A stretch of 64,000 nt of DNA from Eudromia elegans (taxonomy: Eukaryota; Chordata; Aves; Tinamiformes; Tinamidae): assembly GCA_003342815.1 (NCBI GenBank), contig PTEX01000150.1:92170-156169 (forward strand). Direction: 5' to 3'. Position 1 is the first letter of the stretch, and each line of letters starts with the position of its first letter. Shown here in pieces: positions 51,692 through 63,949 of this stretch. Below the pieces are notes generated by a model that had not been told where the DNA came from, did not search any database, and saw only the letters and a program-made list of their open reading frames with translations. Made by a program: the position numbers and the translations under genes.

Positions 51692-54600
51692 TAAGGAAAA
51701 GAAATGCATGATGAGAAAAAACAGAGGAATATATGTGTGCAAGATAATAAGGATATGAAAAGGAAGGAAAATAAATAACGAATAGAAAAAAAAAGCAAAG
51801 ATAATAAATTGTTAAAAAAGTGGTGGTCACAAAGGAATATAGCCTGGATATATTGGGAAAATCATTTGAAATCTTGTTTCATTGAAATTTCAGTTGTTCA
51901 TTGAGATTTCTCTAATTAAATAATGTCTGCTTTCAGCAGACAACAGGAAAGGCAAAAAAATCTTTAACAAAAAGTCAAATTTTTCAATAACTTCTCTTCC
52001 TTTTTCCCACCAGCCTGCAAGCACTCTCTTTAAAGAGAAAGAGATACAGAAATAGGCTATGAATATATAGTCTACCAGGCTTCACAGAAGAAAATATATT
52101 TGGTTTCTAATTCGTTTTTTGACTGATTTCATAACAAAACCTTTTAAAATGTTTGGGTTTTATTCGTAAAAAAACTTGATGAAATCTCCTTTTAGTAAGC
52201 AAATGTAGGGCATCATCTATATTTTTATGCATTTTTTTTCAGATATCAGTGAGTTAAGATACTGGCAAATTTATATGCATGTATAGCCAAGATGGTGACT
52301 GCTAGGAACAAACATTAGCGCTTATGTTAAAAAAAGAAAAAGCATTTCAGCCTGCTAAAGACAAACAGTCTACCTTATGTAAATCTCTCAATGACTACTA
52401 TCACAGCATGCTCTGCAGTTAGAGATAATTAAAGTGATAACATTCCTGTTAACTATGGAGATATTGCACCTACTGTCAGAGTACCTAAAATAACTAAAAC
52501 AGGCTGGCAGAAGGCTTGAACAGATCTAAATCTGCAACCTACTTGTTCCTAACATTACAAGAAGCCTATTAACATTATTCTGTCATCACAAACGAAAGAA
52601 CAGCAAGAGTTCTCCCATTTCTAAAGCAGAGGACTCGGATTAAGAGCGTAACCTTTTTACTAATCTCTCACTTCTTCTTCATAATTACATGGACCAATTC
52701 CCCTCCTTTCCACCAGGGCCTACGGCAGCTCCCCTTCCAGTAACACTTCTCTTTATGGAAACTATTCGGGCAGCTTTCTTGTCGGCTAAACTGCTGTTAA
52801 GTACTTAACACACTGTTTAGCTTCTCTGACAGCAGCTCAGTGTCTGCAAGTGTGTTCAAGATGGGACCTGGCTTTTTTCTTCACTCCGTGTTTTCAGCAT
52901 CATCAGTTTCCATGCCTTAAAGAAGCAGCCCTGTCTATAACATGCATTCCTTCCAAACGATGGCAGAGCTCAGATACATATAAAAAATGCACAGCTCAAC
53001 AGAGAGGAAATAATGCTTTAAAAGCCCCTGTTTCTACAGAGCAAGGTGCTTTCCGTAACAGTGAGAGGTGTTAGGTTTAACTGACAATTACTACTTTTAT
53101 TCTGAGCAAGCAATAGTCTGAAACAACGAATTATGCCAGAGCCTTTTACTCATTCACTGATACTCATTTTTCCCTTCCTCTGGATGTTTTGGGTGGCTAA
53201 AAGCCAAGGAAATCATCCTATTCTTGACAATTTGTTGCTAATCAGTGCTAATTCATTTGAGAAAATGTTTATAGTCCAAGCACAAAGAAAGTCAGATCGG
53301 TTCAGATTCATTGATAGTGACTTTCCATTGCTGAGCACAACTAAGTTGTCTGTTACTTAGGAGGAGCTCATTAGGGACGGCCACGTGGAAGGGAGCTAGC
53401 TGGTTGGAAGTGGTTTTGCACCAAGAACTGACACAAATTGGTACTTTTTGAGCCCTAGAAATTTAAATTTTATGCCAGCAGGACACCGTGGCGTTGGCAG
53501 ATGAATTCAGGTACTATTCACACCATTTCGCTTTTCATATATATCAGAACAAAACTCACGATTAGCACAGATTTCCCACACAGACACTTGTAGGAGGCCT
53601 GCTTTGGGCCTACTGTGTCTTATTCAATTAAAAATATGTTTTAAAAGCTCCCTAAGCTATATACACATAACATCAGGCTTTTCCGACGCTCTATTTTCCA
53701 TTCGGAGGACATTCCTCACCCCAAAGTTTTATACAGGCAATGATTAGGAGCAAAACTCATGTGCCACACTGTGCAATGAGGAGCACCCTGAAAAGTGTAG
53801 CTTCCCTTTAAACAGCAATCATATCTGGAGGGAAAAGAACCAAGGCAAATACCGCAAACTCAGGGAAATCAAAGAGCACACGAGTTCTAGAGCCCGTGAA
53901 GGCGCATCAAGAATGAATATTGATTTTACATCATGCAAAATAAGGTTTATGTTATTGCTGCAAAATTTCTCCTTTGATATTTTCCTGTAGGCTTCAAGGC
54001 ATATGTTTCTGCGTAAAACAGCAAAGGCACAATTAAATTCCTCTGTAACACTGTGTTCTGTTCACTTCAGTTCTCCCCGAGCAGTCTCATTTCAGCAAAT
54101 AGATCCAAGGCATGAGGAGACTGCAGGCACTTCTTTATCCCGCTCTTTATCCCAGGGCTTGATTTTGAGTCTGCTAGAGGTTGCTGAGGCATGTCTCAGC
54201 TCAGTTTGATAGATCTGTAGGGTGGTTATTCAAATGAGCCCTTGTTCCAGGCTTGTCTGGCTGACAGTATTTTTCCCCTTTTTTCCGCCTCCTCCTTCCA
54301 TCCTTTTTTTCTTTTTTTTTTTATTCATTTAAAACAAGACAGCATGAGCCTCAGTGAAACCTGTCTGCAAAATAAAGGTCTGCATTAAAATTAAAGCCAG
54401 GTAAGAAAAACTATCATCCTGACAAGCAGTCATTATTTGGAGGTGCATCTATCTCTCAGGGAACCGGTTATGTGCCAGGAACCAAAATACAATTCCATAC
54501 AAACAGCAACATTAAGAGACCCTTACGGATGAAATTTAAGCACTAAAAAGACAGAATGCACCTCAGGAAAAGCTAGATTAGCTACCTTATCTCTGCCTGC

Positions 54601-57600
54601 TAGCACACATGCAATATTACAGCCCTTAATTATACAGACATGCTCTGTCTCAGACAGAACATATCAGACATTATTCTAGATTTTTTGCATATTATTAATT
54701 CATCATTTTAATATATGTCCATCATTTCATTAGTGTGAAAGCCTTCTGGCCCTCTGTTTACCTGATCTTCTTTGTAGCTTGTCCTTTTATCTCAGGTACT
54801 TATTTTAATGATTCCATCAGTACAGATGTACAACACATTCAGCGAGATATTTTTCTTTTAAAAGACAGATGTTCTTCTTAGCCATAATTCATCATTTATT
54901 ACCTCCCAGGCTGTTTTTCATACAAATAAATTCACAGTTCTATTACCAGTATCTGCTAATGATGTTTCCATTTCAGATTGCTCTATCATTAGAGTCTAAT
55001 CCAAATTCCAATGAACTGCCCCATCAGTTCTGAGAATCTTAAGATTTGGTTCTTCATCTTCCAAACAGCTGCTCTCAAAGAACAATTCAGGAAATTCTGT
55101 ATATTATTTATCCAATAAAGTGTTTTAAAATAAAAGGAAAAATATTTCTTTAACATCAAAATGTCTCTTTAACAAGCAAAATATCCCATAGACCTTTTTA
55201 CTATTTAACTGGGAGCATGTAGTAGAACACAGCAAGTGTTTTTAAGAAACCTGCAAGGGGAACAAGGAATGCAGGCAAGTGTTTTCAAAATTTATTTTAG
55301 CACATGATAGAAGTGTGCTTCTTATGCAAATTTAATAATTTTAAATTTGTAATAATGGGCAATCTGAAATCCCCGTTGAAATGATAATGTTAAGACAGAG
55401 GAGGTAGTACTAGAAGAAAATATTAGAAGAGAAAGCTTATCTGGCAAGTCTCAGCTTTCGGACTTTGGCAGTGCAACACCTATCACAAACTTGTGCATAT
55501 GGCAGGGGATCTTCAAGGAATTCCTGCTCACAGAAGCCTTCTTTAAAGAGGAAACAAAGCAGAGACCATTTAGAGTGACACTTATTTCATTCCCCCTTGA
55601 ACTCAGAGTATACCTGGGGCTGGGAACCGTGGTCTTCCATGAGTCAAAGGACTTAAGTCCTTGAGGGACTGCTAAAAATCCTGACTTATTTTAGTCATGA
55701 TCCTGTCACAATTTTTTTTTTTCAGACAGAATTCTTTCTAACTATGTCCATATTCAGTAAATTCCTTGCTGTAAGCAAAAAAAGACATGCAAATCTAGTT
55801 AGATCAAATTAAGACATCATTACGATAAAAATGAAAACCAGATAATGTCAAAGCAGAGTAATGAACTTAAGCTTGAAACAGGAAACTGAGTATTCCTATA
55901 TTTCACACTCCATTTTAATTTTCATGATAAGAATTATGAAATATCATTATCTATACCATCTTCATTAGCTATATCATTTTCCATACTTGAAAGTATACCA
56001 AAAAAATGGAAAATACATCAGACTTCTGTGTTAAAAACTTAGCTATATTAAAAAAAAAATCCTCTTATTTTTCTCCAATCTTATCATTTCTGTTTTGTTT
56101 TCCTGTTGGTAAATCAAATGTTATTTGATTTTATTGAAGTTTGGGAAAGAGTAAATAGAAAGGTTTTTTTAAAAAAAGGCATTTTAAACATTAATTCTAG
56201 TTATTAGGTTGTATTAAGTTAGGACTACTGAGTGTTAAGCTTGCTGTGTTGAAACTCCTCCTAAGAGAGAAAAAGTTACCCTTAGGGCGTCACAGGAGGA
56301 GAGATATCCATGCCTTTTAAAATATTAAAAGTAGTAAAATATTAATTATCTATAATTATCGATTTTTTTCTACAGGAGTTACTGACAATTGACCCTATGG
56401 AAATTAAAAACTGAAAAGACTTATTACACAACTGTTTTTTTTTTCTTTACTGTACAAAGTTGCTCCCTGTAGCTTGCTCTCTAACGATTTATCTAGCAAT
56501 AAAAAATACAACTACGTATTCTTCCCTATACTTTCACATAAGAATCTGGTGAAGAACAAGAGAAAAATTTGAGATATCCTATTTCTGTCTTATCAATATC
56601 AGAAACTCGTTCTAACAAGAACTGTTCCCTCTCCAACTCCACATCTCTTCCTGTTTCCAAAACAATTCTCAAGTGGCATGTATTTCCATATTTGATCTGC
56701 ATTTATATTAAAATCCTATGAATTTTCTGGAAATATTTACATGTTTTATCATCAGATAAATCCTTTATTATCTTGTACTGAAAGTTCATTCTTTAAAATG
56801 CAATAAATATTTAATTTGGACAAACAAAGCCAAAGCTAAGAAGCAGAAGAAGCTCCATGACAAAGAAACTTGGAGAATGAATCCTCAATTGCATTATGTA
56901 GCAACCAGAAAAGATATTGGGTTATTATCCTCAAGTATTACATTACTCATGCAGTGCTATATTGGATAGATAAGGAGCAGAAGAGATGACAAGATGGGAC
57001 CAAACAGACAGCAAACTTGCCTGTAACATTAGCAATAAGAAGTGATAAGCGAAACTCAGAATATTTCCCAGGAGTTGGAAGGTGTTGAAAGGTTTTATAT
57101 GTTTATGGTAAATCCTTTGGAGCTGTAAATCTCGTAAGATGTTGCACAGCTGATAAGAGATTCTTCAAGAACAACATATGTCATATTTCGTCAGTACATC
57201 TCATCACATCTGCTTCTGAAGAATTGGAGCAGTCTGAAGGGAAAGAGAGGTCTGAGAGGTATGAGAATAGGGTGGAGAGAGGAGGAATAAAAAGATTTTT
57301 TTTTCCCTGATATTGTGCAAACATGGAACAGTAAAAAGTGAAGGGAAAAAAAAAAGTTTCAAAAGATTTAAAGGGTGATAACTTCAGAAGTGGTTGGATT
57401 TGTGTCTGAGGTAAATTTTACTGTGTTCAAACATAGCCTAGATCTACACTATTATATATCTTCTGGAATATATGCTCCTAATGCTTCTAGTCTCACTCCT
57501 CCTGATATTCCCAAGTAGTTTAGTCATACCGTAAAAAAGAAATGTCATCTTTATCTTATTTGGCCACCTCTCTTTTCATCTCTGCTGCATGCTGCAATCC

Positions 57601-57697
57601 CTGTCTCTGTGCTATCCATCAGTGAGACAGGCTAGGGAAATACAGGACCACTAGTACTTACAATGTTTGAAACCTCTGGATAAATCATTAGAGAACA

Positions 57698-57735
57698 TGC
57701 TATAGGGAACAACTACAGAGTTGTTCCCTATAGCA
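57698..57735. repeat. 17-bp perfect inverted repeat, 4-nt loop
   Basis: TGCTATAGGGAACAACT (57698-57714) is the exact reverse complement of 57719-57735, separated only by ACAG. By the same rough arithmetic as for the 40.3-kb palindrome, a stem this long with so short a loop is not expected by chance in 64 kb. No flanking target duplication or transposon body is visible. It is not a bacterial-type terminator, as there is no following T-run and the host is a bird. Confidence 0.95.
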
Positions 57736-58506
57736 CAAGGAAATAAAATCAGCTTCATAATAGGTCTTCTCGATTTCTAATTTCCAAAGGGTCAATCCTC
57801 AGCCATTTCCATTGAAAACTGTACTCAGGAGGGAGGAGAGGAGAAAAATTGTCTGAGCTCCTCCTCTGAGAACATTTGACTCCTTCTTCTGCAGAAAGGG
57901 AATTAGCTCCCTATGCTCCATGGAGCTTTAGTGGGGGGGATTAGTCTCCAACTCCATTAAATTTTCCCAGAGCCACAGGGAACTATGTAACCTCTAGCTC
58001 CTCTCTAAATGATAGTTTCTTTGAAAAACCTCCTGCTACACTTAAAAAATAGGACAGGTGTTGTACAGTATCAGCTATAGACACACTTAGAGAAGCTGGA
58101 GTTTGAGGTGAGGAGCAGCTGCACAGAGAATGAGAATTTTCCTCCCTCTCAACCCATACAGAAATGAGGTTTATCTATCTCAGACTAAGATTGCATGACA
58201 AAAGTAATTCTTCTAAATATTAGGATTTCAGAGAAGAACTGAGACTGTTCTCTTTATCAACATTAAAAACTTGCACTGTGAATAACTCCATCCATTACAC
58301 ACTAAAACACTGAGGTTTGGCATAGACATTTTTGTCACATAACACCTCACCAAAGAACTACCCTTTCCTGATTGCTCTCTGTAGAACAAACAATCCTTAT
58401 CCAGTCACAAGTTATGTCTGCTCCAGGAGCTTGCATTGGGTGATATTCTCACTATTCCCATTTTGGAGTGAGCCCCTTTACCCACTCCTACTCCAGTGAA
58501 GTATGT

Positions 58507-58518
58507 GGGGGGGGGGGG
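58507..58518. repeat. poly(G) run, G12
   Basis: Twelve consecutive G, the longest G homopolymer in the window. A likely sequencing-error hotspot. Confidence 0.95.
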
Positions 58519-59169
58519 AGTGCAGAAAAAAAATTAAGGGGTAGTAGGTGATGTCAAAGTCAATGGACATTCTTGTGCATCGCTCCTCATAACAGTAGCT
58601 ATCAGAAATTTTTCCTTTCATGAGTGTCTCCAGCTGGAGTCACTGAATTCTGTTGTGAAGACCCCAGGATACATTTGTTCTTTTGTACCTACAAGGAAGG
58701 AAATTTTCCTTATTGATATCATTCATCAATTCAGTGACTCCACACAGGTAAAATGGTGGGCCTCAATCTCATTATCTGAGTGGCTTCTTTAAGCCTCTTT
58801 GTCAGAATAAAAGGATATCAAACCATTTATGAATAATTACCATAGTCTTTGAGGTCCCTCTGTTCTAATATAAATGGAGCATCAGTAGAAATCATTATGA
58901 GGTCATATAGCTCTGAGGTTCAAATCTTTGTCAGATGTAAATTGGTATCACTCTGCTAAAAATCTTCATTTTTGCCAGTTCGAGAGCTGTCTTTAAGCTT
59001 TAGGAAACATTTATCTTTCCATGTTCACCTAAATTCATGAGGAACTCACACCTAAGAATGAAATTGAATTTCAGTGTCAAGCAGAGCACTTGGTTTTGTG
59101 TTAGCAATTAGATATGACAGAGCTTCAATTGACTTCTTCAGAAAATAACACCAAAAAAAAAGTCAGAGC

Positions 59170-59191
59170 TTGAGAAGTCCCAACTTCTCAA
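59170..59191. repeat. 9-bp perfect inverted repeat, 4-nt loop
   Basis: TTGAGAAGT (59170-59178) pairs with ACTTCTCAA (59183-59191) around CCCA. An AGTCCCAACT repeat then follows immediately (about 59193-59202), again mixing direct and inverted copies in a few tens of bases. Confidence 0.85.
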
Positions 59192-60727
59192 TAGTCCCAA
59201 CTATTTTATCTTCGAGAGTATACAAACATTGTATAATTGGAAACGTATCATATCTTCAGATAATATCAAAGCTAATGTAATAACATTGGTAGTACCATGC
59301 AAAAGACTCTATAGTTGGAAAGATGAACTAGGCAAATAGCTTGTCATCCACAGTTAAATTAAATGAATAACAGTACAGTCTGTGAAAAAAATACGGCATT
59401 CATTTCATACCTATTATATAGATGGCTATCAGTGCTAGTTATGACTATAAAATCACACTTCAGATGCTAACATCTCTCTAGTTTTCCATTCTTCAGGAGT
59501 TATGGCTCTGAAACTCCTCCATATTACAAAAATATAGCACAGCTTCTTGCAATTTCCTGGAATGCTGTGCCTGCAATATATTCATACTAATTGCTCCAAG
59601 TTCACACATACATGTGACAAAGGAAGCTGAATGGTAATTTGCCTTTCCATGCAAGGGAAACATAATTGTTTTATAATATACTGTAAGTTTTAAACCTGCA
59701 AGTTAAGTATTCATTTAATTATTTAGAGAGATCTCACTTGTACTCTTTCCTCTCTAAAAGGTGCAGCCTGTGCCAGAAGTGTAGGAGAAAGTGTCAAGCT
59801 CAGGAATTTCTCTTCCCCTCTTTACATCTCTTCTTTTCCTCTTTCCCATTTACAATACAGCTTATAATGAAACCTCTCACCTGCTTGTATGTTTATTTGT
59901 TTGTTTATTTGCTTTTTCAGAAATGGAGTATCTGAGCCAAATATGTTGTTGAGCAAATAAAGAAAGAGGAGCAGAAATACTGACTCTCATGCTTCCTACA
60001 CAGGCAACTGCATTTCATGCAACCAAGTCTTTTAAATCAGACCTTTCTGTAGCTGAGACATTTTAATTTCAGATCATATCAGCAGAACGGCAGGCAAAAG
60101 AATGATTCTGCAACAAGATCAAAGATATTTTGAGTTTCTAACAAAAGAACAACTTACCTCTCCAGCGGTGGGCCCAGTAGGATCTGTCAGTACTAACTTC
60201 TGAAAATCTCCTTTGGCTTGAAACATTGAAACCTGTGTTTTTCAAAATCGAAGACCCAATTAAAAGTCTTACCTCTAGAGGTACATGCATGATTGATCCA
60301 AGAGTTGTAATTTGTTGTCTGCAGCACACAGATTCATTAAATTTGTCTAAGGGAATTACATTAAAATCATCAAATGTTATGAACCATGGCTAAAATTTTC
60401 AGAAAACATTAAGTAATTTGGGGTCCAATTTCCGTTTTCACTTCTTAGAAGGTAATTAGATTTTACAGAATTAAGCAATGCAATCCTTCATTCATAGTCC
60501 TGATCCTACTTCATACAATACTCAGATTTTTTATGAATAGGCATCTGTGTAAAAGTCCCCAGAAAACTGCTGAGTAGGGTACGGACCAACTGACATAAAC
60601 TTCAGCAGAAAGAGACCATGTTTGCACATCCCCAGAAAGACACAATTTCTCTGCTTCAGATCCATTAAATCTTTCTGGGAATTAGGTATCTAAAAAAGTC
60701 AGCCACTTGGACAGTTCAAAAGATTGG

Positions 60728-61112
60728 TTTTCTCTTTTTAAAGAATAGTGCTAAGCCAGAAGACCTACATAGCCTTGAAGTTAAGGCAGCCCCTGAGACT
60801 GTGGGAGACAAGGTCAAACCATTCCTTCTGCCTGATTCATAGCCAGAGCTTGAGTTCAAACCAGCATCCCGAGTTAGCACCCCAACACTCGGCTATTTTG
60901 TCCACCAGGGAAAATCTCTCACCAGCATGAGAGCTGCTCCTGTTTGTAGAAATAATTTGATATACAGAGGGACTAGAGCCAGAGAGACCTTCATCCCAGC
61001 AGCTAGAAAACCTACCTGATCTGTGAGTTCAGGTGCCCTTTTGATAGGTATTGCTGCTTCACAGCAAAGAGTTTGAACCTGGGACTTCCACCTCTCTCTC
61101 ACCAGCTGCTGT
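60728..61112 (-). repeat. probable ancient interspersed repeat with tRNA B-box-like motifs
   Basis: Read on the minus strand, two similar blocks follow each other. One contains GTCCCAGGTTCAAACTCTTT (near 61065-61085). The other contains GCTGGTTTGAACTCAAGCTC (near 60845-60865), followed by GGTTTGACCTTGTCTCCCAC (near 60800-60820) and GGCTGCCTTAACTTCAAGGC. The order (GGTTCAAA-type motif, then a CAGGCAGA word, then GTCTCCCAC, then a CTTAAC word) resembles a repeat I recall as abundant in turtle and crocodilian genomes and present as old copies in birds. The GGTTCAAA motif resembles an RNA polymerase III B box with mismatches. The family name is unknown to me and the edges are approximate. It is far too degenerate to be active. 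Confidence 0.5.
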
Positions 61113-62568
61113 TTATTTTAAGTATGTTCTGACTATGCCAATATTATCAGGCCACATATGGAAGAGTCTTATTTTGGAGGTTTGAAGGCTTTAAATAAAA
61201 GGTCACAGCAGTCCTTGAGGTGGGTCTCAATATTTAGGTGAGTTTGGACAGCAAAAACTTGAGCATATGCAGAGCTTAACATAATAATCTAATAGTAAAG
61301 AGGTAAGTGACAGCTAAGGAGTAATTATGTCAATGGTAGCTGAGCACTGGGACAAGGTGATATCTACATTGCGCAGTGGATTCTGATGACAAAAATCTCC
61401 AGGATGACTTTCAGAGTATATCCACAGAGTTCAGCACAGCAGCACCATGCAGAGACACTAGTGTGGGGCTCAGAAGCAGTCTAGGCTTTTTGGTATGGCA
61501 GAACATGCATTATTAAATTCAATCCCTGTTTCTCAGCAGAGCTAATTAGTTCAGGTGCAGATCAACACTGCTATAATTATACCCCATCTGCTTCTAGAGC
61601 TAGCTAGTTTGGGTGCTGAAAGCTTGGAAATTTATCTACATTACCCCCTCATGGGAGAGCATGATACTAGTATGGCCCAGGGTGTGAAAAGAGATGGATT
61701 GACACCTTGGTCCCTTTCATGATCTAATCTTTAGCACCTAAATCCTGCTGTTTTAAATCCTCTTGAGGAACTCTTTTTTAAAAAGACATTTAAATAGCTA
61801 AAGCCCCAAGAAAGGGCCCAGTGTGATTTTTGAAAAATGCCTCATAAACACTGCCCGTTCATTAGGTAGTAAATGACTCCATGCAGCAGCATGCAAGCTG
61901 GAGCCCTGTGTCAGAAACCCGAGCTGATCTATCAGAGATACCAACCTTCAGGCCTCAGCTGTTACCGGAACGTGGATTCGCTCAGGTTGGTTTTCCTGAC
62001 CTGCAATCTAGCATCTGAGTGCTAAGACTCATTTGGCAACGCAGAAAATATCAGCCCCAGTCCATTTCTCAAGAAACTGATAGTGAAGACTCAGATGAAT
62101 GCTAATTTAGCATGCTATATTTGCTGCTCTTGAAAAGCAGCCTTGATCCAAGGACTGTTGCAGAGACTGGAGTAACTCTCCCTGTTGTCAGTTCACATTG
62201 GATCAGGCCCTGAATTTCTGGCATGGAGCAATTAGCATGAAATAGATTAGGCAACAACTTCCTTTATTCAATCGTACAAGTTATTTCAAGATGAACTGAT
62301 TGCCCACATTTGTTTTGCACAGGCAGCTGAACCATCAATACTAACAACAGTGGCATTAATCAGCACAGAATGATTTCCTCCCTCTCACAGGTATTTTGCT
62401 TCATATCACTTTACTAAGGCTGTCAGGGCCTGGCTGCAGCTTAGGTATAAAACAGCAGTTTCACAGCACATTTTTCCAAACACTAGCATCATCCATATGC
62501 ATTTGCCCTATGAGCTTTCCAGCATCACATCAGAACAAGGATGTTTTCGGTGACCATGTAAACCACAC

Positions 62569-62598
62569 ATCCCTATTCTATCTATCCCTATTCTATCT
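62569..62598. repeat. 15-bp tandem duplication
   Basis: ATCCCTATTCTATCT occurs at 62569-62583 and 62584-62598, identical copies. Confidence 0.9.
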
Positions 62599-63760
62599 AT
62601 TGCTCTTCTATTATGTTTAATCACTTATTGCTTTGCTAGACCCACTTCAGTAGCACATATATATGTGTGTTTTTGTGTACAAGTGCATACAGAGAGCAGA
62701 AGCCATTCCCTTGCTTTCCTGCCAGGCTCCAACACACTGTCCAGCCATAAACACTTCTGTGTGAAGCAGGTGGCAAAAAGGCTGCAGCTTTTTTAAATAT
62801 ACCCAGCATATTTCAGCTCCACATCCTGCAAAGAAGACCCTCAGGATCTTACAGCCAGCACACTTTGCTTTCATGGGGTTTGTGCACATGTGAATGAGAC
62901 ATGTAACCAATGGCATGTGCACCATTGCCGTTAACATCACGACTCGCTGATATTGCTGCTAGCCGTCGCTCGCTTAGTATTTGCAAACAAGCTTCTGCTT
63001 GTTTCTGCTTTTCAGGATCACCAGCTAAGACTACTCAAACTGTTAGATTTTGACCATAATCTGACTGACTGTTGTTAAAGCAATATGTGGATGTCATTTT
63101 ATGCAATGATTTTGGAAAGCAAGGAAGGGAGTTCGCTGCTACAAGAGTAGACTGCCAGGAAGAAAATTAGACCTTCTGAATGGGAGTAATTAACTGCATA
63201 GAGATAGCAAGGACCAGGCACGAGCAAAGCATCTCCTGCAGTGGCTTAAAGCTGCTGTGCTTGTCTTTGAACTGGAGAGCGCAGGGAGGGCTCGCAGCAG
63301 AGAGGCATTCTGGGCAGCTGTCACCGCTCAGCTCCTAATCTAGGGTGAGGAGTTTGTGCAAGTGACTCTCCCTTTTCTAGGACACGTTCGAGTAGGTAAA
63401 TTAAAAACACTGGTAATGAAAAATAACCTCCCTGGTTTTGCAGAGGGATGATAGAAGAGACGTTACTCAAGTCCTGAGGCTCAATTAAGGGGCTGCAGCT
63501 AACAGCTGAAAGATAGGATGTGACCACACGTTAATGTGGACACAGAACCAGTGGGTCGGGGAGCTCTTTTGGCTGAAGACCATTGCTCAGGAGTGGACTA
63601 AAAGACCCTTCTAGACCAAGCCATAGTCCACTCAGTGAACCTCACTGGCTTCTCTGCCCACGGACCACTCAAGCACCTCTGCTATGCGTAGCTGATGCAA
63701 AAGCAATTTTCCAGAATACATCATTCTATTTTTATTTGTCTTCTTCTCCTGTTTCTTTTT

Positions 63761-63785
63761 TGGTTGGTTGGTTTGGTTTGGTTTT
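63761..63785. repeat. (GGTT)n / (GGTTT)n microsatellite
   Basis: TGGTTGGTTGGTTTGGTTTG-type alternation, followed by a pyrimidine-rich stretch to about 63800. A slippage-prone simple repeat. Confidence 0.9.
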
Positions 63786-63917
63786 CTTTTTCCTTTCTTT
63801 ATCATTTTGTAACCTTTTCTCCGTGGAAAGAGGAAGTTTGCAATATCAGCATATGCTATAACTCCTAATTTCCAATTTTGACTAAACTCTTGTGTTCTAT
63901 TCTCATTAATACATAAC

Positions 63918-63949
63918 AGATGACAATTTTTAATAATAAATTGTCATCT
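63918..63949. repeat. 12-bp perfect inverted repeat, 8-nt loop
   Basis: AGATGACAATTT (63918-63929) pairs exactly with AAATTGTCATCT (63938-63949) around TTAATAAT. It may be a small palindrome from template switching or a remnant of terminal inverted repeats. No transposon body fits in the 8-nt loop. Confidence 0.9.

Larger units (their letters stand above)
47705..57697. other. non-coding DNA, no gene recognised
   Basis: Ten kilobases with no supported exon. It includes a modestly GC-richer portion (about 49.6-50.3 kb, listed separately) and a long stretch (about 52-55.5 kb) of complex AT-rich sequence free of obvious repeats. The frame at 49894-50286 (130 codons) ends in Pro/Ala/Arg-rich low-complexity sequence typical of a chance frame in GC-rich DNA. 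Confidence 0.5.
57736..60727. other. non-coding DNA, no gene recognised
   Basis: No exon supported. Some wording in 57.8-59.0 kb (around 58926-58960, for example) faintly resembles very old sauropsid interspersed repeats, but not enough to assign a family. Confidence 0.5.
61113..63917. other. non-coding DNA, no gene recognised
   Basis: No exon, RNA gene or clear mobile element. A short stretch near 62165-62215 reads like a remnant of an old sauropsid repeat (GAGTAACTCTCC then GGATCAGGCCCTGA) but is too short to annotate. Confidence 0.5.

Noticed and set aside
55647..55662. 16-bp loopless palindrome AAGGACTTAAGTCCTT
   Set aside because: An 8-bp half-site palindrome is expected about once per 64 kb by chance.
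57698..57735. Intrinsic transcription terminator
   Set aside because: There is a stem-loop, but no following T-run, and the sequence is avian, where such terminators do not apply.
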